Origin: Paracrocinitomix mangrovi
Lineage (GTDB): Bacteria > Bacteroidota > Bacteroidia > Flavobacteriales_D > Crocinitomicaceae
Assembly: GCF_019740355.2 (NCBI RefSeq)
Contig: NZ_CP091819.1
Location: forward strand, 3,038,001-3,102,000
DNA: 64,000 bases
Reading direction: 5' to 3'
The translations under genes and the position numbers were made by a program. Below are positions 54,709 to 63,418 of the stretch, one piece after another. Under the pieces are notes generated by a model. It was not told where the DNA came from. It saw only the letters and a list, made by a program, of their open reading frames with translations, and made no database searches. Every line of letters starts with the position of its first letter. Positions within the stretch are counted from its first letter, which is position 1.

Positions 54709-55761
54709 ATGAGTAACGATTTAATAAGGGTAGGAATTACCGTTGGAGATATCAATGGAGTTGGATTAGAAGTAATCATTAAAACTTTACAAGACACTAA
54801 AGTTTATGAAAATTCAATTCCTATAATTTATGGTTCATCAAAGGCTGTTAGTTTCCATAAAAAAGAAGCTGTTCAGATAGAGGAGTTTAACTTTTTAGCA
54901 GTTAAAAATGCTGAAGAAGCAAAGCCTAAGAAAATCAACGTGATCAATTGTTGGAAAGAAGAAGTTAAGATTATTTTGGGCGAGAAAAATGCCAACGGAG
55001 GAAAATATGCTTTGTTGTCGTTAGAAGCAGCCACAAAAGATCTTAAAGAAGGAAAAATTGACGTTTTGGTTACTGCCCCAATTAATAAAGATTGTGTTAG
55101 AGAGGCAGGTTTTGAATTTGCAGGTCACACTGAATATTTGGCGCACATGAATAATCAAGAGGATGTTTTGATGTTTATGATCGCTGGAGATTTGAGAGTA
55201 GGTGTGGTAACAGGACATGTTCCCCTTAAAGATGTTCCTTCATTAATTACTGAAGAGGCTGTTGAAAAGAAGCTGAGAATGATGTTGGATTCATTGAGGA
55301 AAGACTTTCTTATTCCTAAGCCAAGAATTGCGGTTTTAGGACTTAACCCTCATGCTGGAGACAGAGGAACAATTGGCCAGGAAGAGTTAGAGATTATTAA
55401 TCCTGTAATCTCAAAATTAAGAGATGAAGGGGAGTTAATTTACGGTTCTTATTCTGCAGATGGATTTTTTGGCTCATCAAATGTTAAGATTTTTGATGCA
55501 ATTTTATCAATGTATCACGATCAGGGATTGACTGGTTTTAAATCAATTTCATTTGATGAAGGAGTGAATTATACAGCTGGTTTACCAATTGTAAGAACAT
55601 CTCCTGATCACGGTACAGCCTATGATATTGCTGGGAAAAATAGGGCTTCTGAAAGGTCATTTAGAAATGCTTATTTTTTAGCTTGTGATGTCCATAGAAG
55701 AAGAATGCGATATGATGAATTGCATAAAAATCCGCTAGAAAAACAAACTACTAAGAAATAA
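54709..55761 (+). CDS. pdxA: 4-hydroxythreonine-4-phosphate dehydrogenase
   Basis: A 350-residue enzyme of the DXP-dependent pyridoxal phosphate pathway. It has the expected motifs: VGITVGDINGVGLEVI at the N-terminus, TAPINKD, FAGHTEYLA with a metal His, VTGHVPLKDVP, LNPHAGDRG and MYHDQGLTGFK. The enzyme oxidises 4-phosphohydroxy-L-threonine with NAD+. Last gene before the rpmF/fabH cluster; the cluster's own promoter lies three bases after its stop. Confidence 0.97.
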   Translation: MSNDLIRVGITVGDINGVGLEVIIKTLQDTKVYENSIPIIYGSSKAVSFHKKEAVQIEEFNFLAVKNAEEAKPKKINVINCWKEEVKIILGEKNANGGKYALLSLEAATKDLKEGKIDVLVTAPINKDCVREAGFEFAGHTEYLAHMNNQEDVLMFMIAGDLRVGVVTGHVPLKDVPSLITEEAVEKKLRMMLDSLRKDFLIPKPRIAVLGLNPHAGDRGTIGQEELEIINPVISKLRDEGELIYGSYSADGFFGSSNVKIFDAILSMYHDQGLTGFKSISFDEGVNYTAGLPIVRTSPDHGTAYDIAGKNRASERSFRNAYFLACDVHRRRMRYDELHKNPLEKQTTKK

Positions 55762-55763
55762 CG

Positions 55764-55794
55764 TTTGTTGATTTAATTTTTATAGTTATCTTTG
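55764..55794 (+). promoter_or_regulatory. Textbook Bacteroidota promoter for the DUF177-rpmF cluster
   Basis: TTTG (55764-55767), exactly 19 bp and TATCTTTG (55787-55794): both boxes and spacer match the consensus. The transcript would start near 55800 with a leader of about 76 nt. Confidence 0.85.
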
Positions 55795-55813
55795 CGCCCC
55801 CTATCTGCCAAAA

Positions 55814-55852
55814 ATGAAGAGGCTGGTGATTCAGATCTCAGATTTTATGTAA
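55814..55852 (+). other. Short leader ORF, 12 codons, in the rpmF-cluster 5' region
   Basis: ATG 55814 opens MKRLVIQISDFM and a stop (55850-55852) ahead of the DUF177 start at 55877. It lies entirely within the predicted untranslated leader. Whether it is translated is unknown. Confidence 0.3.
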
Positions 55853-55876
55853 GGTAGGACTTAATTTGAAAAGGAT

Positions 55877-56413
55877 ATGAAGAAGGACCTTTTGATACAA
55901 TTCTCTGGATTGAGCGACGGTCTTCATCATTACGACTTTCAAATTGGGGATGCGTTCTTTGAGCAACTTGATTATACTGAAATCTCTAGGGCAGATTTAG
56001 AAGTTAAGCTGGCATTGGAAAAGAAACCCAATATGCTTATACTAAACTTTCAAATCTCCGGTAAAGTAGAAATCATGTGTGATAAATGCACAGATAACTA
56101 CTGGCAAGAGGTGAACACGTCTGACGAACTCATTTATAAGTTTGGAGATGGAGATTCTGATGATGAAAAGATTATTTTAATTCCGTTTGGAGAGGTTGAA
56201 ATAGATATTACGCAACCGATTTACGAATTAACCGTATTGAGTTTACCAAACAGAAGAGTTCATCCAGAAGGACAGTGTGATCCGGAAATGCTTGAAAAAA
56301 TGGACGAGTACCTGCTTGAGGAGATGGATGAAGAAGTTGCTGAAGAAGAAGATACATCCGGTGAAGATGAAACAGATCCGAGATGGGAAGCGTTAAAAAA
56401 ATTGAAAAAGTAA
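55877..56413 (+). CDS. DUF177 (YceD) family protein
   Basis: A 178-residue protein of the DUF177/YceD family, with a core EIMCDKCTDNYWQEV (Cys pair) and later HPEGQCDPEML, which suggests a zinc site. An acidic C-terminal tail follows. The family is regularly found in front of rpmF and is linked to 23S rRNA/ribosome biogenesis in other bacteria. The gene is first in the operon with rpmF, 53 bp downstream. Confidence 0.9.
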   Translation: MKKDLLIQFSGLSDGLHHYDFQIGDAFFEQLDYTEISRADLEVKLALEKKPNMLILNFQISGKVEIMCDKCTDNYWQEVNTSDELIYKFGDGDSDDEKIILIPFGEVEIDITQPIYELTVLSLPNRRVHPEGQCDPEMLEKMDEYLLEEMDEEVAEEEDTSGEDETDPRWEALKKLKK

Positions 56414-56466
56414 AATAGATAATAAATTAGACAAAGGAATTTTCCGGCGTCTTAAAGCTGAATAAA

Positions 56467-56658
56467 ATGGCACATCCTAAGAGAAAGATCTCGAAAACGA
56501 GAAGAGACAAAAGAAGAACACATGTAAAAGCAGTTGCAGACAATATCTCAACTTGCCCAACTACAGGACAGCCTCACCTTTATCACAGAGCTTTTTGGCA
56601 TGAGGGTAAACTTTACTATAAAGGTAAAGTAGTGATGGAAAAAGAACTTGCTGTATAA
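56467..56658 (+). CDS. rpmF: Ribosomal protein bL32
   Basis: A 63-residue ribosomal protein with basic start [19 protein letters not shown]. Only one Cys is present (TCPTTG), so the zinc ribbon of other L32 proteins is not intact; this C-minus type is normal in the group. Located downstream of DUF177 and followed by a terminator, with fabH next. Confidence 0.97.
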   Translation: MAHPKRKISKTRRDKRRTHVKAVADNISTCPTTGQPHLYHRAFWHEGKLYYKGKVVMEKELAV

Positions 56659-56683
56659 TAATATAACAGCACAATTGTATTTT

Positions 56684-56722
56684 AAAGGATGATTCCGTTT
56701 ATGCGGAATTGTCCTTTTTTTA
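56684..56722 (+). terminator. Terminator after rpmF
   Basis: Stem aaaggatgattccg/cggaattgtccttt with a two-base mismatch and loop tttatg, followed by a T-run. It would separate the rpmF transcript from fabH; read-through is possible. Confidence 0.8.
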
Positions 56723-56903
56723 TACATAGGCGAGATTTTTTTTAAATCACTGAAATAGGCAAAATCGGACGATTTTTATTCATTTTTGACACAGATTTGA
56801 CTTTTTCTATCATTTTGTGCTCATTTTTTTGATAAATTTAGCCCCTATTTTAATTGTTGACTAAACCCAAAAATAGTCTACAGCAAAAAGATTAAACTAA
56901 AAG

Positions 56904-57890
56904 ATGACAAAAACTACCGCGGCTATTACTGCTGTTCACGGATATGTGCCAGATAGGGTTTTATCAAACCAGGATTTGGAAAAAATGGTTGACACCAACG
57001 ACGAGTGGATTACAACCAGAACAGGAATAAAAGAAAGAAGAATCGCCGAAAAAGGGCAAGCATTGTCAGATTTCGGAGTTGAAATTTGCAAAGGTATTCT
57101 TAAAAAGCGCGGAATTACTCCGGAAGATATCGATATGGTTATTGTCGGATCTATTACCGGAGATTACAGATTTCCAAGTACAGCCAATGTAATTACTGAT
57201 AAAATGGGAATGACTAATGCATGGGGATTTGATCTTTCAGCTGCATGTTCAGGTTTTCTTTATGCTTTGGATATTGGTAAAAACTACATTGAGAATGGAA
57301 CGCATAAAAAGATCATAGTAATTGGTGCAGACGTTATGTCTAGTATTATCAATTATAAAGACCGTGCAACTTGTATCATTTTCGGAGATGGTGGAGGAGG
57401 AGTACTTCTTGAGCCTTCAGAAGATGGTTTAGGAATTCAGGATTCAATTATGAGATCTGATGGAGCCGGAAGAGAATTTTTATTGCAACAAATTGGAGGT
57501 TCTCTTGAGCCAATCACTAAAGAAAATGCTGAATCTGATGGACAATATGTTTATCAAGAAGGAAAAACAGTTTTTAAACATGCTGTAAAAAACATGGCTC
57601 AGGTAGCTGTGGATATCATGGATAGAAACAATCTTACAGCAGATGATATTGCATGGTTAGCTCCTCATCAAGCTAACTTGAGAATTATCGACGCCACTGC
57701 GAACAGAATGGGCTTAGATCATAGCAAAATCATGATTAATATTGAAAAATTTGGAAACACTACCGCTGGAACAATTCCATTGTTGTTGTGGGAGTGGGAA
57801 GATAAATTGAAAAAAGGAGATAACATAATTTTAGCTGCTTTCGGAGGTGGATTCACATGGGGATCTGTTTATCTGAAATGGGCTTACTAA
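56904..57890 (+). CDS. fabH: 3-oxoacyl-ACP synthase III (KAS III)
   Basis: A 328-residue condensing enzyme for the first step of fatty-acid synthesis. The Cys-His-Asn triad is visible: Cys115 (SAACSGFLYAL), His255 (WLAPHQANLRII) and Asn285 (EKFGNTTAGT). It condenses acetyl- or branched acyl-CoA with malonyl-ACP. A 245-bp gap precedes it, holding the rpmF terminator and a weak TAAATTTA box at 56833-56840. The plsX gene often placed here is absent from this cluster. Confidence 0.97.
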   Translation: MTKTTAAITAVHGYVPDRVLSNQDLEKMVDTNDEWITTRTGIKERRIAEKGQALSDFGVEICKGILKKRGITPEDIDMVIVGSITGDYRFPSTANVITDKMGMTNAWGFDLSAACSGFLYALDIGKNYIENGTHKKIIVIGADVMSSIINYKDRATCIIFGDGGGGVLLEPSEDGLGIQDSIMRSDGAGREFLLQQIGGSLEPITKENAESDGQYVYQEGKTVFKHAVKNMAQVAVDIMDRNNLTADDIAWLAPHQANLRIIDATANRMGLDHSKIMINIEKFGNTTAGTIPLLLWEWEDKLKKGDNIILAAFGGGFTWGSVYLKWAY

Positions 57891-57913
57891 ATACACGAAC
57901 CTAATAATAGATT

Positions 57914-58405
57914 ATGGACATTAAGGAAATTCAAAATCTGATCAAATTCGTATCAAAATCTGGAGTTACTGAAGTTGCAATTGAGCAAGGTGATTTTAAG
58001 ATTACAATTAAAACTGATCAAATAGGAGAGCACGTAGTTGTTCAACAACCTGTTATGGCTGCGCCTCAACAAGTTGCTGCTCCTCAAGTAACAACACAAG
58101 CAGCACCGGTTGCAGCAGAAACTCCTGCCGCAACTGAAGCAGCAGAAACTCCTGCATCTAGCAACTTGATCGAAATCAAGTCGCCAATGATTGGAACTTT
58201 CTATAGAAAAAGTGCTCCAGAAAAACCTGCATTTGTTAATGTTGGAGATACAATCAAACCTGGAGACGTTCTTTGTATTGTTGAAGCAATGAAATTGTTC
58301 AATGAGATCGAATCTGAGGTTGCTGGTAAAATCGTTAAAGTTTTAGTTGACGATACCACTCCAATTGAGTACGATCAACCATTGTTCTTGGTAGAACCTG
58401 CTTAA
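57914..58405 (+). CDS. accB: Acetyl-CoA carboxylase biotin carboxyl carrier protein
   Basis: A 163-residue BCCP. The C-terminal biotinyl domain has the biotinylated Lys127 (VEAMKLFNEIE), preceded by a long Ala/Pro/Gln linker and an N-terminal dimer part. It carries biotin and thus CO2 between biotin carboxylase and the carboxyltransferase. It lies 23 bp behind fabH. The carboxylase gene follows after a small lipoprotein gene, so accB and accC are not adjacent. Confidence 0.97.
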   Translation: MDIKEIQNLIKFVSKSGVTEVAIEQGDFKITIKTDQIGEHVVVQQPVMAAPQQVAAPQVTTQAAPVAAETPAATEAAETPASSNLIEIKSPMIGTFYRKSAPEKPAFVNVGDTIKPGDVLCIVEAMKLFNEIESEVAGKIVKVLVDDTTPIEYDQPLFLVEPA

Positions 58406-58442
58406 TAGAGCAAGGATTTTTTATCATTCACCTTAAGTTAAG

Positions 58443-58949
58443 ATGAGCAGGAAAAATCTACTGAGATTAGGAAGCATGGCATCTTTGATGTTTGTGCTCA
58501 CTGCTTGCCCTTACAAATCAACCGTTCCTATTTCTCCTGCAGAAGAGAAAGTGAATAAAAAGTTGATTGGTGAATGGATTGCTACTTCGCAATTAGAATT
58601 CAAAAATCCTACTTATGTGAAAGTTGACAAAAAAGACAAGGTTTACTATAACATTGTTGAATACAATTACAGCTCTCACGATAGCTCATATAAGGAAAAA
58701 TTTTACCAAATGCACACTTCAACAGTAGGAGAAAACACCTTTCTAAATGTGCAAAGTATTAAGGAAACCAATTCGTTTTACTTGTACAAAATAGAAATGG
58801 AAAATGATGATCTTACTTTGTATGAAGTGACAGAAAACATTGATGAAAAATTTAACTCATCAGCTGAATTGAAATCGTTTGTAGAAGCTAATATGCAACA
58901 CAGCTTTTTTTATTCAACAGGTGAGGTGAAATACATCAGAAAAAAATAA
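58443..58949 (+). CDS. Small lipoprotein-like gene between accB and accC
   Basis: A 168-residue protein with a signal sequence (residues 1-21) and a lipobox-like LTAC (Cys22), then a beta-rich domain (YVKVDKKDKVYYNIVEYNY) like a lipocalin/DUF-type sheet. I do not recognise a family. It is embedded in the fatty-acid synthesis operon with 37 bp before and 26 bp after, so probably co-transcribed. Nothing suggests a role in acetyl-CoA carboxylase itself. Confidence 0.7.
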   Translation: MSRKNLLRLGSMASLMFVLTACPYKSTVPISPAEEKVNKKLIGEWIATSQLEFKNPTYVKVDKKDKVYYNIVEYNYSSHDSSYKEKFYQMHTSTVGENTFLNVQSIKETNSFYLYKIEMENDDLTLYEVTENIDEKFNSSAELKSFVEANMQHSFFYSTGEVKYIRKK

Positions 58950-58975
58950 ACTAGTAATAAACAAAACATAATTTT

Positions 58976-60316
58976 ATGTTTGATAAAATACTAATAGCCA
59001 ATAGAGGTGAGATTGCCCTGAGAGTTCTTAGAACTTGTAAAGAAATGGGTATTAAAACTGTTGCTGTTTACTCTACAGCTGACAGAGATAGTTTGCATGT
59101 TAGATTTGCAGACGAAGCAGTTTGTATCGGACCTCCTCAAAGTTCGGATTCTTATTTGGACATTCCGAAAATTATCGCAGCTTGCGAAATTACTAACGCA
59201 GATGCAGTGCATCCTGGATATGGTTTCTTGTCTGAAAATGCCAATTTCTCTAGAATTTGTGCTGAAAACGGAATCAAATTTATCGGAGCTTCACCAGAGA
59301 TGATTGAATCTATGGGAGACAAAGCAACTGCTAAAGCAACAATGGAAAAAGCGGGTGTACCTTGTATACCTGGTTCAAAAGGTTTGTTAAAAGACCTTCC
59401 GGACGCTAAGAAAACTGCTAAAGAAGTTGGATATCCTATTATGCTTAAAGCTACCGCCGGTGGTGGTGGTAAAGGAATGAGAGTAGTTTGGAAAGAAGAG
59501 GAATTAGAAGATGCATGGGAATCTGCTAGAAAAGAAGCGAAGACGTCTTTTGCAAATGACGGAATGTACATGGAGAAATTCATTGAAGAACCTCGTCATA
59601 TTGAAATTCAAGTAGCAGGAGATAAATTTGGAAATGCATGTCACTTGTCAGAAAGAGATTGTTCAATCCAAAGAAGACATCAAAAATTAGTTGAAGAAGT
59701 GCCTTCTCCATTTATGACTCAGAAACTGAGAAAAGCAATGGGAAGAGCAGCAATTAAGGCTGTAAAGGCGATCAAATATGAAGGGGTTGGTACTGTTGAG
59801 TTCTTGGTGGACAAACACAGAAACTTCTACTTCATGGAGATGAATACCAGAATTCAGGTTGAGCACACAATTACAGAAGAAGTAATTAACTATGACTTGA
59901 TTAAGGAGCAAATTAAATTAGCTGCTGGTGAAAAAATTGAAGGAAAAGAATACTTCCCACAATTACACGCTATTCAATGTCGTATCAATGCTGAAGATCC
60001 ATTTAATGATTTTAGACCTTGTCCAGGAAAAATTACGGATTATCACGAGCCGGGTGGACATGGAATTAGAATTGATACTCATGTTTACGCAGGATATGTA
60101 ATTCCTCCTTACTATGATTCAATGATTTCAAAATTGATCACAGTTGCACAAACAAGAGAAGAAGCAATTACTAAAATGGAACGTGCACTTGATGAGTACT
60201 TCATTGAAGGAATTAAAACTACAATTCCTTTCCATCAAAAATTAATGAAAGACGAAAGTTTTAGAAAGGGTAATTTTACTACCAAATTCATGGAAACTTT
60301 CGATATCAATAAATAA
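58976..60316 (+). CDS. accC: Acetyl-CoA carboxylase biotin carboxylase subunit
   Basis: A 446-residue biotin carboxylase of normal size. Landmarks: the N-terminal [23 protein letters not shown]-grasp loop [39 protein letters not shown] and [14 protein letters not shown]. It carboxylates biotin on BCCP with ATP and bicarbonate. Last gene of the cluster; a terminator follows. Confidence 0.98.
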   Translation: MFDKILIANRGEIALRVLRTCKEMGIKTVAVYSTADRDSLHVRFADEAVCIGPPQSSDSYLDIPKIIAACEITNADAVHPGYGFLSENANFSRICAENGIKFIGASPEMIESMGDKATAKATMEKAGVPCIPGSKGLLKDLPDAKKTAKEVGYPIMLKATAGGGGKGMRVVWKEEELEDAWESARKEAKTSFANDGMYMEKFIEEPRHIEIQVAGDKFGNACHLSERDCSIQRRHQKLVEEVPSPFMTQKLRKAMGRAAIKAVKAIKYEGVGTVEFLVDKHRNFYFMEMNTRIQVEHTITEEVINYDLIKEQIKLAAGEKIEGKEYFPQLHAIQCRINAEDPFNDFRPCPGKITDYHEPGGHGIRIDTHVYAGYVIPPYYDSMISKLITVAQTREEAITKMERALDEYFIEGIKTTIPFHQKLMKDESFRKGNFTTKFMETFDINK

Positions 60317-60333
60317 TTTGATTAATCAATATT

Positions 60334-60371
60334 AAAAAGGCCGTATAACTTAACTGTTGTGCGGCTTTTTT
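60334..60371 (+). terminator. Terminator after accC
   Basis: Stem of about 16 bp (aaaaaggccgtataac with gttgtgcggctttttt, some G-U pairs), six-base loop and T-run. Confidence 0.8.
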
Positions 60372-60434
60372 CGTTATGCTTACAAGTAACTTATTAGTAA
60401 CTTTATTTGTTATATGTAGTATACAGTACAAGAA

Positions 60435-61493
60435 TTGAAGCGTAAAATATTATATATAGTTCTATTGTGTTTGCCGTTATACAGTAACGGACAGGATATT
60501 CATTTTTCTCAAACTACCAGATCTTTTTATCAAATAAACCCCGGATTTTTAGGTGCTTTCAATGGTAATTTACGTGCCGAATTGAATTGGAAAGATCAAT
60601 GGCAATCAATCAACAATACCTTCAGAACTTACGGCGCTTCTTTACAATTTTCATTTGGAAAAGGAGATCCAAGATTTCCGGTATTTTTTGCTTTGGGTGC
60701 CCAAGCTTTTAAAGATGTTGCCGGGGATGTAGAAATTGGGAATACTACCGGAGGACTTTCTTTTGCTTCTTTCTTAAAATTGAACAGAAATTCAAGACTT
60801 TCTCTCGGAATTCAAGGAAACTATGGTGTAACCGGATTGGATCCTTCCAAAATGCAATGGGGAAGTCAGTACAATGGTCTTAATTTTGATCCAACTTTGA
60901 CAAATGGTTCAGGAATTGAGTTTCAAGGATTTTCATATGCAGATTTCAGTGCCGGAGTAGGTTATTGGTACACTAAAAATGATAGAAATGTAATAGCTAA
61001 AGCCCCGCAAGATGCTAAAGTTGGTTTGGCAGTGTTTCATATAAATAAGCCAAGATATAGTTATGAAATGAGCGATACAACAAGGCTTAGAATGAGATTT
61101 GTTTTGCATGGATCAGCCATATTTGCAACAGGTAATGAAGATTTATACTGGTATCCAAATGCCAATATTATGATTCAAGGAAGACAACATGAAGTGCTTC
61201 TAGGATCATTGTGGAAGTACAGATTTAGATCTGGCTCTAAGGTTACGGGATTTAATAATGAACTTTCTATTACTGGTGGAGTTGATATTAGAGTTACGAA
61301 TGTTTTAGATGCTGTTGTGCCACAAGTTTATATTGGAATACATCATTTTTCAGTAGGAATGTCTTATGATGTAAATGTGTCGCGTTTGAACCAGGCATCC
61401 AAGTTTAGAGGTGGTTTTGAATTGTCTTTGAGATTTACCAATCCTGATGCATATATTCATAGAAATCCGTGGAGAAGAGGAATATCTATCTAA
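60435..61493 (+). CDS. PorP/SprF family type IX secretion membrane protein
   Basis: A 352-residue outer-membrane protein with signal peptide (IVLLCLPLYSNGQ) starting at TTG 60435. The opening DIHFSQTTRSFYQINPGFLG is the PorP/SprF hallmark, and the beta-barrel pattern continues to a C-terminal DAYIHRNPWRRGISI tail. Unlike the copy at 24472, there is no adhesin gene adjacent. It may be an orphan SprF-like partner. Its own promoter is uncertain; TAACTTTA at 60398-60405 resembles a -7 box. Confidence 0.88.
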   Translation: MKRKILYIVLLCLPLYSNGQDIHFSQTTRSFYQINPGFLGAFNGNLRAELNWKDQWQSINNTFRTYGASLQFSFGKGDPRFPVFFALGAQAFKDVAGDVEIGNTTGGLSFASFLKLNRNSRLSLGIQGNYGVTGLDPSKMQWGSQYNGLNFDPTLTNGSGIEFQGFSYADFSAGVGYWYTKNDRNVIAKAPQDAKVGLAVFHINKPRYSYEMSDTTRLRMRFVLHGSAIFATGNEDLYWYPNANIMIQGRQHEVLLGSLWKYRFRSGSKVTGFNNELSITGGVDIRVTNVLDAVVPQVYIGIHHFSVGMSYDVNVSRLNQASKFRGGFELSLRFTNPDAYIHRNPWRRGISI

Positions 61494-61553
61494 GCCAATA
61501 AATACGTGTAGGTTTATAAAATTTGTATATTAGCTATCTCGAAATTTAGCCAG

Positions 61554-63350
61554 ATGAAACCAGTCAAATTAGTCTTATTAAATGCAGTTTTTGCGGGATT
61601 ATTGTTTTCTTGCTCAGGATCAGGTGATTCTGACGGTGAAGGTACAGGTGATCCTAATGAATTAGTAAAAGTTGAAGGAGGAAAATTTAAAGGAGGTGTA
61701 CTAAGAGTAAACTCCATTGAAGATTATACTTCACTTTTCCCTGTTGGGATAAATGATGTTTATTCTACCCACATTGCAGGTAATGTATACGAAGGTTTAT
61801 TCAGATTTGACCAAAAAACGCTAGAAACACTTCCGGCTTTGGCTGAAAGTTTTGATATCGATAATTCTAAAACGAAATACACTTTTAACATTAGAAAAGG
61901 AATTAAATTCCATGATGATGAGTGCTTTGAAGGTGGAAAAGGAAGAGAAGTTACTGCAGATGATTTTAAGTATTGTTTAGAATATGTTTGCTCTAATCAC
62001 GAAGCTAATAAATGGAATAGCTTTTTCAGAGGTGTAATTGTAGGTGTAGAGGATTATCAAAGTGGTAAAGCTAAGTCTGTTGAAGGAATTAAAGTTGTAA
62101 ATGATCATACCTTAGAAGTTAAATTGGAAGATCCATTGGCTTCTTTTCCTGACATGTTAGCACTTTTAGCAACGGCTGTTTATCCTCATGAGGCTATTGA
62201 AAAATACGGATATGAAGGAATGGATGAACACATGGTAGGTACGGGTCCTTTTATTCCAACTGAAATTTCTAATGGAAAAATTGTAAAGTTTAAACGCAAC
62301 GAAAACTACTGGAGAGTTGATGAGTTTGGAAATAAATTGCCTTTCCTTGCTCAAATTGAGGTTTCTTTTATCAAGGATAAAAAAGAAGAACTTGAGGCTT
62401 TTAAAAATGATGAGCTTGACATGGTTTGGGGATTGCCGGTAGAAGAAATTCCTAACATTATGGGAAGCTTGGAAGAAGCCAAAGAAGGAAAAAACAAAGA
62501 GTTCAAAATACAATCAGTTAACTCTTTGAATATTCAGTATTACGGATTCAGATTTACCAGTGAAACATTCAAGGATATTAACGTACGTAAAGCATTCAAT
62601 TATGCAGTTGACAGAGATTCATTAGTTGAGTTTGTATTGGATGGAGAAGGTGTTGCTGCACACAACGGATTTGTTCCTCCAATGAAAAGCTATCCATATG
62701 AATCAGTAAAAGGATTTAACTATGATCCAAAATTGGCAAAGCAATTCATGGCTAAAGCAGGATATCCAAATGGTAAAGGTTTTCCTGAACTGACACTTTA
62801 TTTAAATAAAAGTGGAGGTGTGAACGTTAAGATTGCTGAGTTTATTACTGCTATGTTAAAAGATAACTTGGGTGTTAAAATTAAGTTGGAAACAATGCCA
62901 ATGTCAGATTTGTATCCTAAAGTAGAGGCAGGTGAGTTAGATTTCTGGAGATTTGGTTGGATAGCGGATTATCCAGACCCTGCAACTTTCTTGCACTTGT
63001 TCCATAGCTCAACCAATGCAGAAAGTGGAGATAAAGCCAATAATTACTTTGGGTATTCAAGTGAAAAATTTGATGCAACTTTTGAAGAAGCATTAAAAGA
63101 AATTGATCCTGAAAAGAGAAATAAATTGTATGCTGCGGCTGATCAAATTATTATTGATGATGCGGTAATTATGCCATTGATGTTTACAGTTGGAATTAGG
63201 TTGATTAATCCTGAATTGAATGACTTTGATATCAATGAAATGGAGTATAGAGATATGTCTGTCGTATACCTTAAGGAAAGAGAAAAGTCAAATGTAAGAG
63301 TGTATGACAATATCGGAGGAGAAGAAGACGAAGAATACAGTGAAGAATAA
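61554..63350 (+). CDS. ABC transporter substrate-binding lipoprotein (peptide-binding, SBP_bac_5)
   Basis: A 598-residue extracytoplasmic binding protein of the oligopeptide/dipeptide family. Lipobox FSC (Cys20), a Gly/Asp/Ser-rich linker, then GGVLRVNSIEDYTSLFPVG, YEGLFRFDQKTLETLPALAE, VTADDFKYCLEYV and RKAFNYAVDRDSLVEFVLDG are family landmarks. It delivers peptides to permease components, none of which are in the window. It ends in an acidic tail (EDEEYSEE). A terminator follows. Confidence 0.93.
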   Translation: MKPVKLVLLNAVFAGLLFSCSGSGDSDGEGTGDPNELVKVEGGKFKGGVLRVNSIEDYTSLFPVGINDVYSTHIAGNVYEGLFRFDQKTLETLPALAESFDIDNSKTKYTFNIRKGIKFHDDECFEGGKGREVTADDFKYCLEYVCSNHEANKWNSFFRGVIVGVEDYQSGKAKSVEGIKVVNDHTLEVKLEDPLASFPDMLALLATAVYPHEAIEKYGYEGMDEHMVGTGPFIPTEISNGKIVKFKRNENYWRVDEFGNKLPFLAQIEVSFIKDKKEELEAFKNDELDMVWGLPVEEIPNIMGSLEEAKEGKNKEFKIQSVNSLNIQYYGFRFTSETFKDINVRKAFNYAVDRDSLVEFVLDGEGVAAHNGFVPPMKSYPYESVKGFNYDPKLAKQFMAKAGYPNGKGFPELTLYLNKSGGVNVKIAEFITAMLKDNLGVKIKLETMPMSDLYPKVEAGELDFWRFGWIADYPDPATFLHLFHSSTNAESGDKANNYFGYSSEKFDATFEEALKEIDPEKRNKLYAAADQIIIDDAVIMPLMFTVGIRLINPELNDFDINEMEYRDMSVVYLKEREKSNVRVYDNIGGEEDEEYSEE

Positions 63351-63367
63351 AATCTAGATCTTATATA

Positions 63368-63398
63368 AAAAAAGGCCTCATTAAATGAGGCCTTTTTT
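63368..63398. terminator. Bidirectional terminator between SBP and asd genes
   Basis: Stem aaaaaaggcctca/tgaggcctttttt with loop ttaaa; A-run on one side and T-run on the other. It serves both convergent genes. Confidence 0.9.
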
Positions 63399-63418
63399 AT
63401 TGATATATTCTTCTGTAA

